Shown here piece by piece: positions 8,301 through 16,460 of a stretch of DNA of 64,000 nucleotides. The first letter of the stretch is position 1. Each line of letters opens with the position of its first letter. Both the position numbers and the translations under genes were made by a program. The DNA is from Flavobacteriales bacterium (GTDB lineage: Bacteria; Bacteroidota; Bacteroidia; NS11-12g; UBA9320): NCBI GenBank assembly GCA_020635435.1, contig JACJZU010000001.1:682001-746000 (forward strand), read 5' to 3'. A model generated the notes under the pieces. That model worked only from the letters and a program-made list of their open reading frames with translations. It was not told the DNA's origin and did not search any database.

Positions 8301-9556
8301 ATATAATCCTTCTTACAGACCGGTTTGGGTAGTGCGCCCCATTTTTGGTTCGATGAGGTCAAACAAACCGTCCAGAATCCAACTCCCGGGAAACCGGGTA
8401 TACCCTTGGCCGTAAATACCTCCGGGTTCTTATTCACCTGATCATCACCGCCCCGCAGGTCCAGATAGGAATCCCCGTCGATGTGCGTATTGGCCGAATC
8501 GCCTTCCTGATACATATACCAATCCCAATAGGTCGGTCCATTATTACTCAGATCCGTGAGCTTAAACGAATTGTACAATTCAACAACGTTGCGATCTGCA
8601 ACAAAATCAGGTGTTGGAGGTCCCGGAGGATCGATAACGCGGAAACATTTGGTGATAGAATCTACTCCCAAACAGTTTCTTGAGCGGAGCTGAACACATT
8701 TCAAACCAACCGTATTGAATTTATGTGTAGCATCCGTGCCACTGTACTCATAGCTGCCATCGGCATTGATGTCCCAGTCATGTCGTACATAACCGGTCTG
8801 ATTGTCGTTCTTGAACAGAATTCGGGTTCCCACAAAAGCGGTGTCGGGCGTGAAGAATCCAGCTGAAAGCGAACTGGGGCTTACCAATTCAACGGCATAA
8901 TCCTCAGTTTCTCCATAGTAGGAAGGGTTCGATGCCGATCCGCTTACACATGACTGATTTTGAAGCCATTGGTAGGCAGTACCTGCACCAACCGTGCTTC
9001 GGATGCGGATAACTGAAGGACCGGATCCCTTTGCACCACATGGAAGTGATAGATTAATGGTTGTGAGCGGAGCATGCGTCCCACTCCCTGTAGGATCCGT
9101 AGTAAGTCGACAAGCAACCAGATTATTGCCAAACCACTCCCCGGCATCTGCAAAATCTCCGTCCCGATTGAGGTCTATCCAAATACCCACATAAGCACCG
9201 TATGTGTACTGTTCCGATCCATTCATCTGAATCTGAAAATCGCCACCATACGATAAGGAGAATGTAGGGGTGGTTGTGATCTGATGGTAATGACTTCCCG
9301 TGCCATAGCCGTTTCGGTAATCAACGCAACCATCCGGCGATTTGCGCCATAGTTGCTTGCCGTTGGCGTAAAAGCCAACTTCCTCGATGGCGGCGTAATA
9401 CAGCGTACCGCTGTACCCGCAACCGTAGTAGTGATCTACTTTACAATACTGAGCCATGGAGGGTATCCATGATGCAGTTAGAAGAGCCAACAAAGCGAAG
9501 AGCTTGAGTTCCAAATGCCCAAGTTTCCTTTTGAAATGTGTAATACTGCGTTTCAT
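5306..9556 (-). CDS. Giant T9SS-secreted multidomain protein (GEVED, PKD, CUB-like, DUF5011 repeats), copy 2
   Basis: A 1416-aa paralogue of the 730-4986 gene with the same order: signal peptide ending S-M-A-Q at about 36; GEVED; PKD-like; CUB-like (about 440-555); two PKD-like; second GEVED; five DUF5011/HYR repeats; type A T9SS sorting domain ending KKIVLNR. The N-terminal ~450 residues differ from copy 1 at many codons (for example YCKVDHYYGCGYSGTLYY against YCASYHYVGCGYSSNLYY). The rest is almost identical at DNA level. The start at 9556 is forced: the position matching the internal Met of the other copies is Leu here (LELKLFALLAL), so the unusually long signal-peptide n-region is real. 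Function is inferred only: an extracellular or surface protein. It is transcribed divergently from the helicase gene at 9902. Confidence 0.93.
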   Translation of the reverse strand: MKRSITHFKRKLGHLELKLFALLALLTASWIPSMAQYCKVDHYYGCGYSGTLYYAAIEEVGFYANGKQLWRKSPDGCVDYRNGYGTGSHYHQITTTPTFSLSYGGDFQIQMNGSEQYTYGAYVGIWIDLNRDGDFADAGEWFGNNLVACRLTTDPTGSGTHAPLTTINLSLPCGAKGSGPSVIRIRSTVGAGTAYQWLQNQSCVSGSASNPSYYGETEDYAVELVSPSSLSAGFFTPDTAFVGTRILFKNDNQTGYVRHDWDINADGSYEYSGTDATHKFNTVGLKCVQLRSRNCLGVDSITKCFRVIDPPGPPTPDFVADRNVVELYNSFKLTDLSNNGPTYWDWYMYQEGDSANTHIDGDSYLDLRGGDDQVNKNPEVFTAKGIPGFPGVGFWTVCLTSSNQKWGALPKPVCKKDYIEVTKGCDAEMGPGTLTSIPGNTITCIEGTLKNKDNGSGNYASPEANLDALIAPCGATKVSFTFDYFTVRSNVNLKVYDGQDASGTPLHTGNGFTDQNVPKGTLVSNSGAMYFLWNSTGTQTDKGFLGRWTSEVSTPYPPVASFSVADTGYNSKWMEFTNTSSNLTGEVFYTWEVSDPVQGTTSIEGVGKNFQRLFTSNQAYNVCLTVETCAGKNKACKTIRVVAPDSKADVDFEADNRRPKAGETVNFRAWSDKANMYQWTFFPGNSVTVSSKQPDNSELEVEFTAPGKYTVACRGYNTVDSAASAVQVIKDQYIVVISYCTPVIGVTTSDDIATNKVMLTDDASPAKTLIMNESGSAAYTDYTGELEVPSLTFGGTYHLMLHRNTAVNKMSRKVWIDWNIDGDFNDANELVGFESAANTMDYNLTFRVPDLANAFEGVTRMRIGTSYNNDPNEPCGANSGVNNANRIGEFEDYAIRLSNDFTIPVITLKGSDTAYVELNTSYTDAGALAIDPTEGDISSRLKVTSDVDVNYAGIYYVTYNVTDASGNSAAPVTRVVYVVVDQSAPTLTLLGKNPEVIEFNPNNTSYTDPGATAIDNTDGDITTAIQVSGSVDVFKIGTYQLKYTVQDAQGNMATAIRTVVVQDTKAPIISNDEIKVIGGVNVVEVQLQSVFVDRTVGTDEYNNGTFGPRAMLEVTPGENGDANVDTREKGTTTAVYTMEDESGNKTTLTIDYVVEDYIAPVIDLKTLDTVYHKVNTQYKAVEPSVSDNLYDNTQVSLTRSSNVNPFVLGLYEDTYTATDASGNVAVKKRWVRVVDNEKPVIQGREGNIVRLGLFSQVRLINYVRMTDNYDAPSDLFDNAWVISNDMNVYAEGVYSCVFQTKDNSGNLSEPYTLFIVVSRDYFSIVDGIEEVTEDNLLNVYPNPSTGLFNVGVNLPTLENVSIEIYDVLGNKIQDVATGEMQNGNYTVDMTGNANGVYFVRMQVSGAVINKKIVLNR
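5308..8236. repeat. Long direct repeat, copy B (pairs with 732-3660)
   Basis: Partner of the repeat at 732-3660, offset 4576 bp. It includes the apparently identical core 5773-7788 and the divergent 75-bp island at 5616-5690. The flanks outside the repeat (the 5' third of the genes and the intergenic DNA) are clearly different, so this is not an assembly duplication of a whole segment. Confidence 0.88.
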
Positions 9557-9901
9557 ATTTAATCTTTACTTCTTTAGTGCCGCATACTTCGACAACTCAT
9601 TCGAATTTGCGACATTTAATCAGACACATCTTTAGTTTCAGGTTGCGCGGAAAAAATCAGGTAAAAAGAAAAATTCGACAACAAGTCGTTGATTTTCAGC
9701 TACTTGCGATCTGCCCATTACACAGAACAGGCAATATTGTGGCTTTACTTGCCATCATTCGCTTATACATGACCAAATTGAAACTTATATACATGTTCTG
9801 TTTTTTGCCTGACCACATTGTCAGAACTTTATGATATAAATATTCCGACATTTAGGGTCGCATGGTAGACATCAGTCCCGGCTTGACCATATATTGCAGG
9901 C
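9557..9901. other. Divergent intergenic region between copy 2 and the helicase gene
   Basis: A 345-bp region that should contain promoters for both flanking genes. I find no clean TTG-N19-21-TAnnTTTG pair on either strand. The plus strand has an open frame of 85 codons from 9577, but its composition (K/R/L/I-rich, no recognisable motif) and its position give no support for a gene. Confidence 0.4.
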
Positions 9902-12900
9902 ATGTCTACAACCGATCCTGCATTGAACTCCGAATTCCGTGAAACATTGGCGCGGTTGAATCCCGCACAACTTCAGGCGGTTCAACATATTCAGGGACCC
10001 GTTATGACCGTAGCCGGTCCCGGAACCGGTAAAACTCAGATTCTCGCTGCCCGCATCGGTCAGATCCTCATGGAGACCGATACCCGACCCAATGAGATCC
10101 TTTGCCTGACCTATACGGATGCGGCTACGATCGCCATGCGCAAAAGGCTCCTGAAATTCATTGGTCCCGATGCATTCAAAGTGGCCATTCATACCTTCCA
10201 CAGCTTCTGCAACCGGGTTATTCAGGAAAACCCGCTCGAATTCCCGAAAAATGAACTCGAACCTCTCGGCGATCTGGAACAGATCGAAATACTCGATCTT
10301 CTTGTAAAATCCCTGCCCAATGATCATGTGCTGATCAATTTGAAATCAGACGATTCTTACCTGCGCGGGGCTCTGCAGGATCTGTTCGCTTTCATGAAGA
10401 AAGAGGATATTTCCGCCGATGAGATCTCAAGACGCTGTACCCTAAGAAAAGAAGAACTCGAAACATCCGAGGAATTCAGATACAAGCGCAAATCAGGAGT
10501 ACATCAGGCCGGAGACCTGAACATGAATAAAATTCAGCCCATTCTCAACAAACTCGAGAAACTTGAAGCTGCGGCCAGGCTATTCCCCAAGTACATGGAA
10601 CTTATGCTTGCCCATGGTTATTATGATTTTGACGATATGATCCTGTGGGTTCTCGATCTGTTCAAACGCAACAACGATTTACTCCTCAATTACCAGGAAC
10701 AGTATTTATATGTGTTGGTTGACGAATTTCAGGATACCAGCGGCTCACAGAACCATCTACTCGATCTGCTGTGCAACTATTGGGAAAGTCCGAATGTGTT
10801 TGCAGTAGGCGACGACGACCAAAGTATTTTTCGCTTTCAAGGTGCCGAAGTGCAAAATATTCTCGACTTCGATGCCAAATATGCCGCTCAGGGTCTCGAA
10901 CGCGTAATGCTCACAGAGAATTACCGATCTACACAAACCATCCTTGATGCGGCAACTGCGCTTATCGAACAGAACGAAGATCGCCTCGTCCGCAAAATTC
11001 CCGAACTCACCAAGCATCTGAGATCTCAGAATAACAATTCAATCGGACAAAAGATCGAAATACTGCAGTGTTTTAACTCAACCCATGAAGCAGCCTTTAT
11101 TGGGCAACGCATCATCGAACTAATCGAACAAGGCGAGGACCCCAACGAAATTGCTGTTATCTATCGCAAGCACGTACAGGTTGACGAACTGGCAGAATAT
11201 CTCAAAACCAAGTCCGTGCGACTGCAAATGCGGAAACGAACGGATGTGCTTGAAAATTCAGTTGTACAGCTTATCCTGAAAGTACTGGAATGGGTAGCCA
11301 GGGAAACTACGAAGCCATTCTCTGCGGATCATCTCCTTTTTCACATTCTTCACGAACCAGTCTTTGGTCTGCTTCCGGTCGAGGTGGGAATATTCAGCAA
11401 TCATATCTTCCGTCAAAAGAACTTCAAACCTTGGAGGGTGATCCTCGAGGAAATGAAGGAAGAACCGGTTCCATTCACAAACCCAACCCTTCAGAACCGT
11501 CTTCTCGCGGCACATGACAAATTGGAAAACTGGCTCGCAAAGGCCAAGTCACTTTCGCTTCAAAGTTTGATCGAGTTCCTTCAGCACGATCTGGGTGTTC
11601 TGGAGCGAATAGCGAAAGAAAGATCTTATCAGGATCTGGAAAGCTACAGCACCTTCTTCGACTTCGTAAAATCAGCCTGCCAACGAAACAGGAATCTGGA
11701 TGCACAGGGCCTACTTGATCGGATCGAATTGCTCAAGGCCCATAAAATTGGTATTCCTCAGGAGGTGCTCCTCTACAATGGAGACGGAGTTAATCTGATC
11801 ACCGCACACAGCAGCAAGGGTCTGGAATTCAATCATGTATTTCTTATCGGATGTACCGAGAACAATTGGAATGGGGGCGGAAAGAACTCAAGGCGCTTTG
11901 CCACCAACGAGATCATCCCAAATACCGCCAGCGATGGGGATATTCAGGAAAACCGACGCCTCTTTTACGTCGCCCTCACCCGGGCCCGAAAACAGGTCTA
12001 TATGAGTATTCCTCAATTCGATCTGAATGGAAAGGAACTGAGCCCATCGTCCTTTGTGGGTGAAATGACATCAAAAAGACCCGATCTCTTCTTCGAAACG
12101 ATCGTTAACCTGCCCGATTCCGCAATTTTGGACTGGACGATCGCAACGTCACGCTCAGAACCCGGATCGTATGGCTCCCCATTGACGTTCATTAAAGACA
12201 CGCTCGAGAATTACATTCTTAGCGTAACACACCTGAATAGCTTCCTCCGTTGCCCAACTGCATTCTACTTCGGAAGCATTTTGCGTGTTCCAGCTGCCAA
12301 GAATAAATATATGAGTTTCGGTACGGCCATACACAGGGCACTTGATGCATCCATAAATGCCGGAATACAGAATATGAACCCCGATCAACTCGTGGAACAT
12401 TTCACAGTGGCCATGGAACGCGAAAAGGCCGGATTCAATGAGGTTGAATTCAATCGATTCATGGACTATGGTCGGAAAATACTCCCCGAATTCTACAAGA
12501 ATCGAATCGATCTCTGGCGATCGATGCCCGAAGTTCGCACTGAAGTGATGATCGACCACGTCACTATTAATGGCGTTCCCATCAAAGGACAGATAGACCT
12601 CATGGTGATCAATGACCATGATATTGACGTGGTAGACTACAAAACCGGAAAACCCGAGAATGGAATTAAAAAACTGAAAAGACCGCTCGAAGATGCTGAA
12701 CCGGATTCTGCATTTGAAGATCGTTTCGGCGGAGATTACTGGAGACAACTTGTCTTCTACGCCATTCTGGTAAATAATAGCCCTTCATTTAAAAAACCCT
12801 TCGGAACAGGAACCATGGACTTCATTGAACCCAAGGCCGACGAAAAATACGTTCGCAGTACGGAACGAATTTCAACCGAAGAGATCCGCATTGTTGAAGA

Positions 12901-13027
12901 TCAGATCCTGAGCAGCTATGAAAGGATCCGTAATATGGATTTCGCCGATGGATGCAATGAACCGGATTGCGAATGGTGCAACTTCAATAAAAAATACCCG
13001 CATTGGCTGGACGCAAACAAATCTTGA
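9902..13027 (+). CDS. UvrD/Rep-family ATP-dependent helicase fused to a PD-(D/E)XK nuclease
   Basis: A 1041-aa SF1A helicase with a C-terminal nuclease, probably acting in DNA repair or double-strand-end processing. Visible motifs: Walker A GPGTGKT at 39-45; DEAD-like motif II VDEFQDTS; motif III GDDDQSIFRFQGA; motif IV LTENYRST; motif VI VALTRARKQ. The nuclease follows: a Cys in LRCPTAFYFG (about residue 783), the PD-(D/E)XK core GQIDLMV…DVVDYKTGK (about 896-915), and three Cys in C-N-E-P-D-C-E-W-C at about 1018-1026. One Cys before and three after the nuclease core is the arrangement of AddB-type [4Fe-4S] nucleases. It is a single-gene helicase-nuclease with no AddA/RecB partner adjacent. 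It could be described as a PcrA/UvrD-like helicase or as a RecB-like nuclease fusion. Confidence 0.93.
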   Translation: MSTTDPALNSEFRETLARLNPAQLQAVQHIQGPVMTVAGPGTGKTQILAARIGQILMETDTRPNEILCLTYTDAATIAMRKRLLKFIGPDAFKVAIHTFHSFCNRVIQENPLEFPKNELEPLGDLEQIEILDLLVKSLPNDHVLINLKSDDSYLRGALQDLFAFMKKEDISADEISRRCTLRKEELETSEEFRYKRKSGVHQAGDLNMNKIQPILNKLEKLEAAARLFPKYMELMLAHGYYDFDDMILWVLDLFKRNNDLLLNYQEQYLYVLVDEFQDTSGSQNHLLDLLCNYWESPNVFAVGDDDQSIFRFQGAEVQNILDFDAKYAAQGLERVMLTENYRSTQTILDAATALIEQNEDRLVRKIPELTKHLRSQNNNSIGQKIEILQCFNSTHEAAFIGQRIIELIEQGEDPNEIAVIYRKHVQVDELAEYLKTKSVRLQMRKRTDVLENSVVQLILKVLEWVARETTKPFSADHLLFHILHEPVFGLLPVEVGIFSNHIFRQKNFKPWRVILEEMKEEPVPFTNPTLQNRLLAAHDKLENWLAKAKSLSLQSLIEFLQHDLGVLERIAKERSYQDLESYSTFFDFVKSACQRNRNLDAQGLLDRIELLKAHKIGIPQEVLLYNGDGVNLITAHSSKGLEFNHVFLIGCTENNWNGGGKNSRRFATNEIIPNTASDGDIQENRRLFYVALTRARKQVYMSIPQFDLNGKELSPSSFVGEMTSKRPDLFFETIVNLPDSAILDWTIATSRSEPGSYGSPLTFIKDTLENYILSVTHLNSFLRCPTAFYFGSILRVPAAKNKYMSFGTAIHRALDASINAGIQNMNPDQLVEHFTVAMEREKAGFNEVEFNRFMDYGRKILPEFYKNRIDLWRSMPEVRTEVMIDHVTINGVPIKGQIDLMVINDHDIDVVDYKTGKPENGIKKLKRPLEDAEPDSAFEDRFGGDYWRQLVFYAILVNNSPSFKKPFGTGTMDFIEPKADEKYVRSTERISTEEIRIVEDQILSSYERIRNMDFADGCNEPDCEWCNFNKKYPHWLDANKS

Positions 13028-13060
13028 ACACCGGGAGAAACATATTCAGACGCTAGCGGT

Positions 13061-13068
13061 TATGTTTG
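13061..13068 (+). promoter_or_regulatory. Candidate -7 element upstream of nfu
   Basis: TATGTTTG matches TAnnTTTG and lies 19 bp before the start codon at 13088, giving a short leader. The nearest upstream TTG is too far away (34 nt), so the -33 half is missing. Confidence 0.4.
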
Positions 13069-13087
13069 TAGAATAATTCTAAATAGC

Positions 13088-13651
13088 ATGACCATCGACG
13101 AGATCATAACCATATACGCTGAAGCGACCCCGAATCCGGAGTCCATGAAGTTTGTCAGCAACAAAATGATCTATGCCAACGAGAGTATAGACTTTCGTTC
13201 GAAAGAAAAAGTAAGCGGTTCTCCACTTGCTCAAGCCCTTTTTGATTTCCCGTATGTAAAAGGGGTTTTCATCATGAATAACTTCATCAGCATCACCAAA
13301 GACGCTGGAAGTGAGTGGTTCGATCTGATCCCGGAATTGAAGGATTTCATCCGAAAATGGTTGGAAGACGGTAAAGAAGTTGTTTCCCCTGTAGCCCAAA
13401 CCCGTGAAGTAGATGAGGATGAGGTGGTTCGGAAGATCAAGAAACTTCTTGACGACCATGTGAAACCTGCAGTTGAAATGGATGGAGGCGCCATTACATT
13501 CAAGAGTTTTGAGGATGGTGTTGTTTCGGTAGTGATGAAAGGATCCTGTAGCGGATGCCCAAGTTCCACCATGACACTTAAAGCCGGAATTGAAAACCTG
13601 CTGAAACGCATGATACCGGAAGTTGAAGCTGTAGAGGCTGAAGCAGGTTGA
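13088..13651 (+). CDS. Nfu-type Fe-S cluster scaffold/carrier protein
   Basis: 187 aa. An N-terminal Nfu_N domain (about 8-95, T-P-N-P-E-S-M-K-F motif) is followed by a NifU C-terminal domain (about 110-187). The cluster-binding motif C154-x-x-C157 sits in GSCSGCPSS. Nfu proteins carry Fe-S clusters to apo-targets in the cytosol. It follows the helicase-nuclease gene, which itself carries a probable [4Fe-4S] site, but the gap of 60 bp with its own -7-like box suggests separate transcription. The gene ends only 4 bp from the stop codon of the convergent gene at 13656, with no visible terminator between them. Confidence 0.92.
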   Translation: MTIDEIITIYAEATPNPESMKFVSNKMIYANESIDFRSKEKVSGSPLAQALFDFPYVKGVFIMNNFISITKDAGSEWFDLIPELKDFIRKWLEDGKEVVSPVAQTREVDEDEVVRKIKKLLDDHVKPAVEMDGGAITFKSFEDGVVSVVMKGSCSGCPSSTMTLKAGIENLLKRMIPEVEAVEAEAG

Positions 13652-13655
13652 TCGC

Positions 13656-15560
13656 TTAACGCAGAAGTTGCAAAGTCCCCGACCTGAAAAAACGACCATC
13701 GTCCAAACAAGGCGTTTCCATGCGCAGGTACCAAAAGTAGATCCCCGCAGGGGCTTCCACCCCTTCGAAGATTCCATACCACCGTTCATCAGGGTCGGTG
13801 CTTTCATATACCTTCTCGCCCCAACGGTTGCAGATCACCAATTCATAGTTCAAAACGTCTGTAAATTCCCGCACCGGACTGAACCCTTCATTTAACTGAT
13901 CGTTCGTTGGTGAAAATGCATTCGGCACCCAGTAAGACCCCCCTTCGGCAATCGCACGGATCTCGACCCGGTCAACCTGCCGGAAATCGCACACCGTATC
14001 CCGGACTTCCACCTCATAAATTCCCGGCGTCGTCGCAATGAGTTGGTTTGAAGTACTACCATCCGACCAATGAAACACATATCCACCCGAACGTCCAATA
14101 CCCGTGTTCAATTCTGTAGGTCGCATGGCGCAGTATTCGATCAGATCTGGCCCTATATCCAGTTGAAAATCCCCCCGATTACCAATGACTATACTGTCCG
14201 ATGTTTTACAACCTCCATCATCGGCAGTCACGATGTATAATCCGGGTTTCTGAATGCGTTTGCTCGAAGAAGTGCTACCGTCGTTCCATTCAATCCTTCC
14301 GGAAGATATATATGGGTTCAGCGTCATATCCAGAACCCCGCATACAAAAGTGTCCTTTCCAAGATCAACCGTAGGAGAAGGCTTTGCGATGAACTCGACC
14401 GTATCGCGTTCAAAGCAATTGAACCGACTCACCTGCAACCAGTACTTCCCGGGTCCGGGGACCTCTAACGTACGTTCCACACTCCCATTCGACCATAAGT
14501 AGGTCTCAAAGATCCTATTGGGAATTCCGAGAATCGGCCCCTTCATACCTGCACATAATGCGCCATCAGGCCCCAGATCGATCGGATTGATCGCCGGAAA
14601 AAATCTGATCTCATCTTTGAATGAACCACAAGGTGTGACCACTTCCACCCAATAGGTACCATAACCAGAAACTTCGATCTGCTGCGTGGTTTCACCGGTC
14701 GACCATCGTACCGGTTTACCGGGGTGCCCGGCATTCAGAGTGCGTTTGAAATTACCTGTGCAATAAGCCGAATCATTGCCCAAACCGGTGGCATCCTGAA
14801 AACTTCTTGCTTCAAGGAATACCCATGAATCTTTGTCAGGATCTCCAACATCCGCAATAGCCAACTTGATCTTATACCATTCACACGGTACAGCATCGAT
14901 CTCCGCCACAAGCACTACGGTCTGACCGTCGTGCTGTAACAGCGTGTGCCTCAAATTATCGGGATCGTCGTTATTTACGTAGTATCTGCTGTTCCTTTTT
15001 GCGTTGATATTGTCTATGGATACAATACTGTCCGTTCCCGGAACCAAAGCCACGTTCTTCTCTCCACTGATACCCGGACCACTTACAAAGAATCCGAACA
15101 CATCATTGAATCCCCGATCTACCCATTCCATATATTCCTCCGAGCTAAATACGTATCGGAATTGCACCCGGTTTGTCTGGGGTTTGAATTCAAACTCCAG
15201 TACTGCAGCATCCAACGTTTTCACACCTGAAATTTTATCGAGCAATGGAGATCCCGCACCACCTCTGCCCGATGTGAAGCTCTCCGTATCATTTGGCCCT
15301 TTACAACCTGAGGCAACACCGCTGGACAAGATAATACCCTTGTCGATACCCAAGCCGCTATTGATACCGTTTTCAAAATATCCCAAAGCCCTGTCGTAAC
15401 CGGTGTATTCAACATTTCGGTACTCCATACCTTCACCGAGAAGTACATTTCGCACAAGTAGCGTTTCATTGATCCTTTCCTGAACAGCCAACTGTCCGAA
15501 AACACAAGCGTGCACCTCGAAAATGAACAACAAAAAAAATATGTAGCGTGTATACAGCAA
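13656..15560 (-). CDS. Choice-of-anchor L domain protein with gliding-type (type B) T9SS sorting domain
   Basis: 634 aa, exported. A hydrophobic N-terminus ends near F-G-Q (about 23). A choice-of-anchor L domain covers about 35-250 (GIILSSG, FVFSSEEY-like RYVFSSEEYMEWV, DVFGFFVSGP). About four short Ig-like repeats built on W-S-T/N/D-G-x-T/S occupy about 265-530. The C-terminal ~95 residues are a CHU_C/gliding-motility-type T9SS signal (VPNAFSPTNDQLNEGF … NRWGEKVYES … GIYFWYLR). The start is TTG at 15560: an in-frame stop lies just upstream with no ATG before it, and a -7 box TACATTTG (15598-15605, minus strand) is correctly placed for a short leader. Probably a surface adhesin or structural protein; no enzymatic motif is seen. 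Confidence 0.9.
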   Translation of the reverse strand: MLYTRYIFFLLFIFEVHACVFGQLAVQERINETLLVRNVLLGEGMEYRNVEYTGYDRALGYFENGINSGLGIDKGIILSSGVASGCKGPNDTESFTSGRGGAGSPLLDKISGVKTLDAAVLEFEFKPQTNRVQFRYVFSSEEYMEWVDRGFNDVFGFFVSGPGISGEKNVALVPGTDSIVSIDNINAKRNSRYYVNNDDPDNLRHTLLQHDGQTVVLVAEIDAVPCEWYKIKLAIADVGDPDKDSWVFLEARSFQDATGLGNDSAYCTGNFKRTLNAGHPGKPVRWSTGETTQQIEVSGYGTYWVEVVTPCGSFKDEIRFFPAINPIDLGPDGALCAGMKGPILGIPNRIFETYLWSNGSVERTLEVPGPGKYWLQVSRFNCFERDTVEFIAKPSPTVDLGKDTFVCGVLDMTLNPYISSGRIEWNDGSTSSSKRIQKPGLYIVTADDGGCKTSDSIVIGNRGDFQLDIGPDLIEYCAMRPTELNTGIGRSGGYVFHWSDGSTSNQLIATTPGIYEVEVRDTVCDFRQVDRVEIRAIAEGGSYWVPNAFSPTNDQLNEGFSPVREFTDVLNYELVICNRWGEKVYESTDPDERWYGIFEGVEAPAGIYFWYLRMETPCLDDGRFFRSGTLQLLR

Positions 15561-15597
15561 TTCTACTCAATTTCAGGCCTTGCCCTCCTGTAACCAA

Positions 15598-15605
15598 CAA
15601 ATGTA
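15598..15605 (-). promoter_or_regulatory. Candidate -7 element for the choice-of-anchor L gene
   Basis: The minus strand reads TACATTTG, matching TAnnTTTG, 38 bp upstream of the proposed TTG start at 15560. A CAA on the plus strand (TTG on minus) is present, but at a spacing of about 25 nt, longer than usual. Confidence 0.4.
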
Positions 15606-15700
15606 GTTCCACTATTGGTCAGAATTCTGACAAGTTTGAACTGATTTACAACACAGCACTTTTTGTATGTGCGATATTTTTTACAACTTGCGCTCTTTCA

Positions 15701-16381
15701 ATGCGTATTATGAAGTTAAAATCAATTTTGTTCCTGTTGGCTGCTTTGCCATTGAGCGCCTTTGCTCAATTCGAATTTGAAAAGGAATCCAGCGACACAG
15801 CACGTGCCCCTCAAACTGCATTTTCAATTGATGCACATAACGAATTCAGTACTGTAGATAGCGGCACTTTTCGGTGGGTCAGACTTTCTAAAGATCTTCC
15901 CAGCAAAGTTACTTCTGCCATTTGTGACAACAACTTGTGTTACGGGCCCGAAGATGACTCCGCTGATTTCTTTATGGCAGAGAACAGTTCGTTTGCTATG
16001 ACCTGCTATTTTTATCCGAACAGCGGTTGCGGCACTTCTGAAGTTTCTCTGAAGGTTTACAAGCCGAATGATCCGGCAGCAGGTGTCGCATATACTGTGT
16101 TTCATGGTGAAATTTGGTGTACAGCAGCCTCTGTGAGCACTTTCCAGGCCGGGGAGATTCAGATCTCACCAAATCCTGCAACAGATCATGTTTATGTACA
16201 CTACGGTTCATCCAACCTCAAAACACTCCGAGTTGTAGATGTTCTCGGGAATGTTCTTCTCGAAAAAGAGTTCACAGGTGTTAGTGAACGGGTAGATGTG
16301 AGTCGATGGACCAAGGGTATCTATTTCGCTACGGTAACTGAAGGGAATCACTCGATCGTAAAAAGTTTCATCAAGAACTGA
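15701..16381 (+). CDS. Small T9SS-secreted protein with type A sorting domain
   Basis: About 226 aa from the ATG at 15701; a second ATG at 15710 gives the equally good signal peptide M-K-L-K-S-I-L-F … A-F-A-Q. I reject a more upstream start because it would add ~50 residues before the signal peptide. The mature N-terminal part (about 25-145) contains a few Cys (C-D-N-N-L-C, C-Y-F-Y-P-N-S-G-C, W-C) and matches no family I recognise. The C-terminal ~75 residues are a T9SS type A domain (IQISPNPATDHVYV … VDVLGNVLLEKEF … KSFIKN). Role unknown; extracellular. Confidence 0.85.
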   Translation: MRIMKLKSILFLLAALPLSAFAQFEFEKESSDTARAPQTAFSIDAHNEFSTVDSGTFRWVRLSKDLPSKVTSAICDNNLCYGPEDDSADFFMAENSSFAMTCYFYPNSGCGTSEVSLKVYKPNDPAAGVAYTVFHGEIWCTAASVSTFQAGEIQISPNPATDHVYVHYGSSNLKTLRVVDVLGNVLLEKEFTGVSERVDVSRWTKGIYFATVTEGNHSIVKSFIKN

Positions 16382-16411
16382 TCGGTTACATATTAGATCC
16401 AAGTAACGAAG

Positions 16412-16435
16412 AAGGCCACAGAAATCTGTGGCCTT
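16412..16435. terminator. Hairpin between convergent genes, likely bidirectional terminator
   Basis: A perfect 10-bp stem AAGGCCACAG / CTGTGGCCTT with a 4-nt loop, between the stop codons at 16381 (plus) and 16461 (minus). The downstream T-tracts are weak on both sides (TTTCGTATTT on plus), so efficiency is uncertain. Confidence 0.6.
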
Positions 16436-16460
16436 TCGTATTTATCAGGATTCAATTGTA

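Noticed and set aside
9577..9834. 85-codon open frame in the divergent intergenic region
   Set aside because: It has no recognisable motif, no credible ribosome-binding site and sits where promoters are expected; composition looks like non-coding AT-rich DNA.
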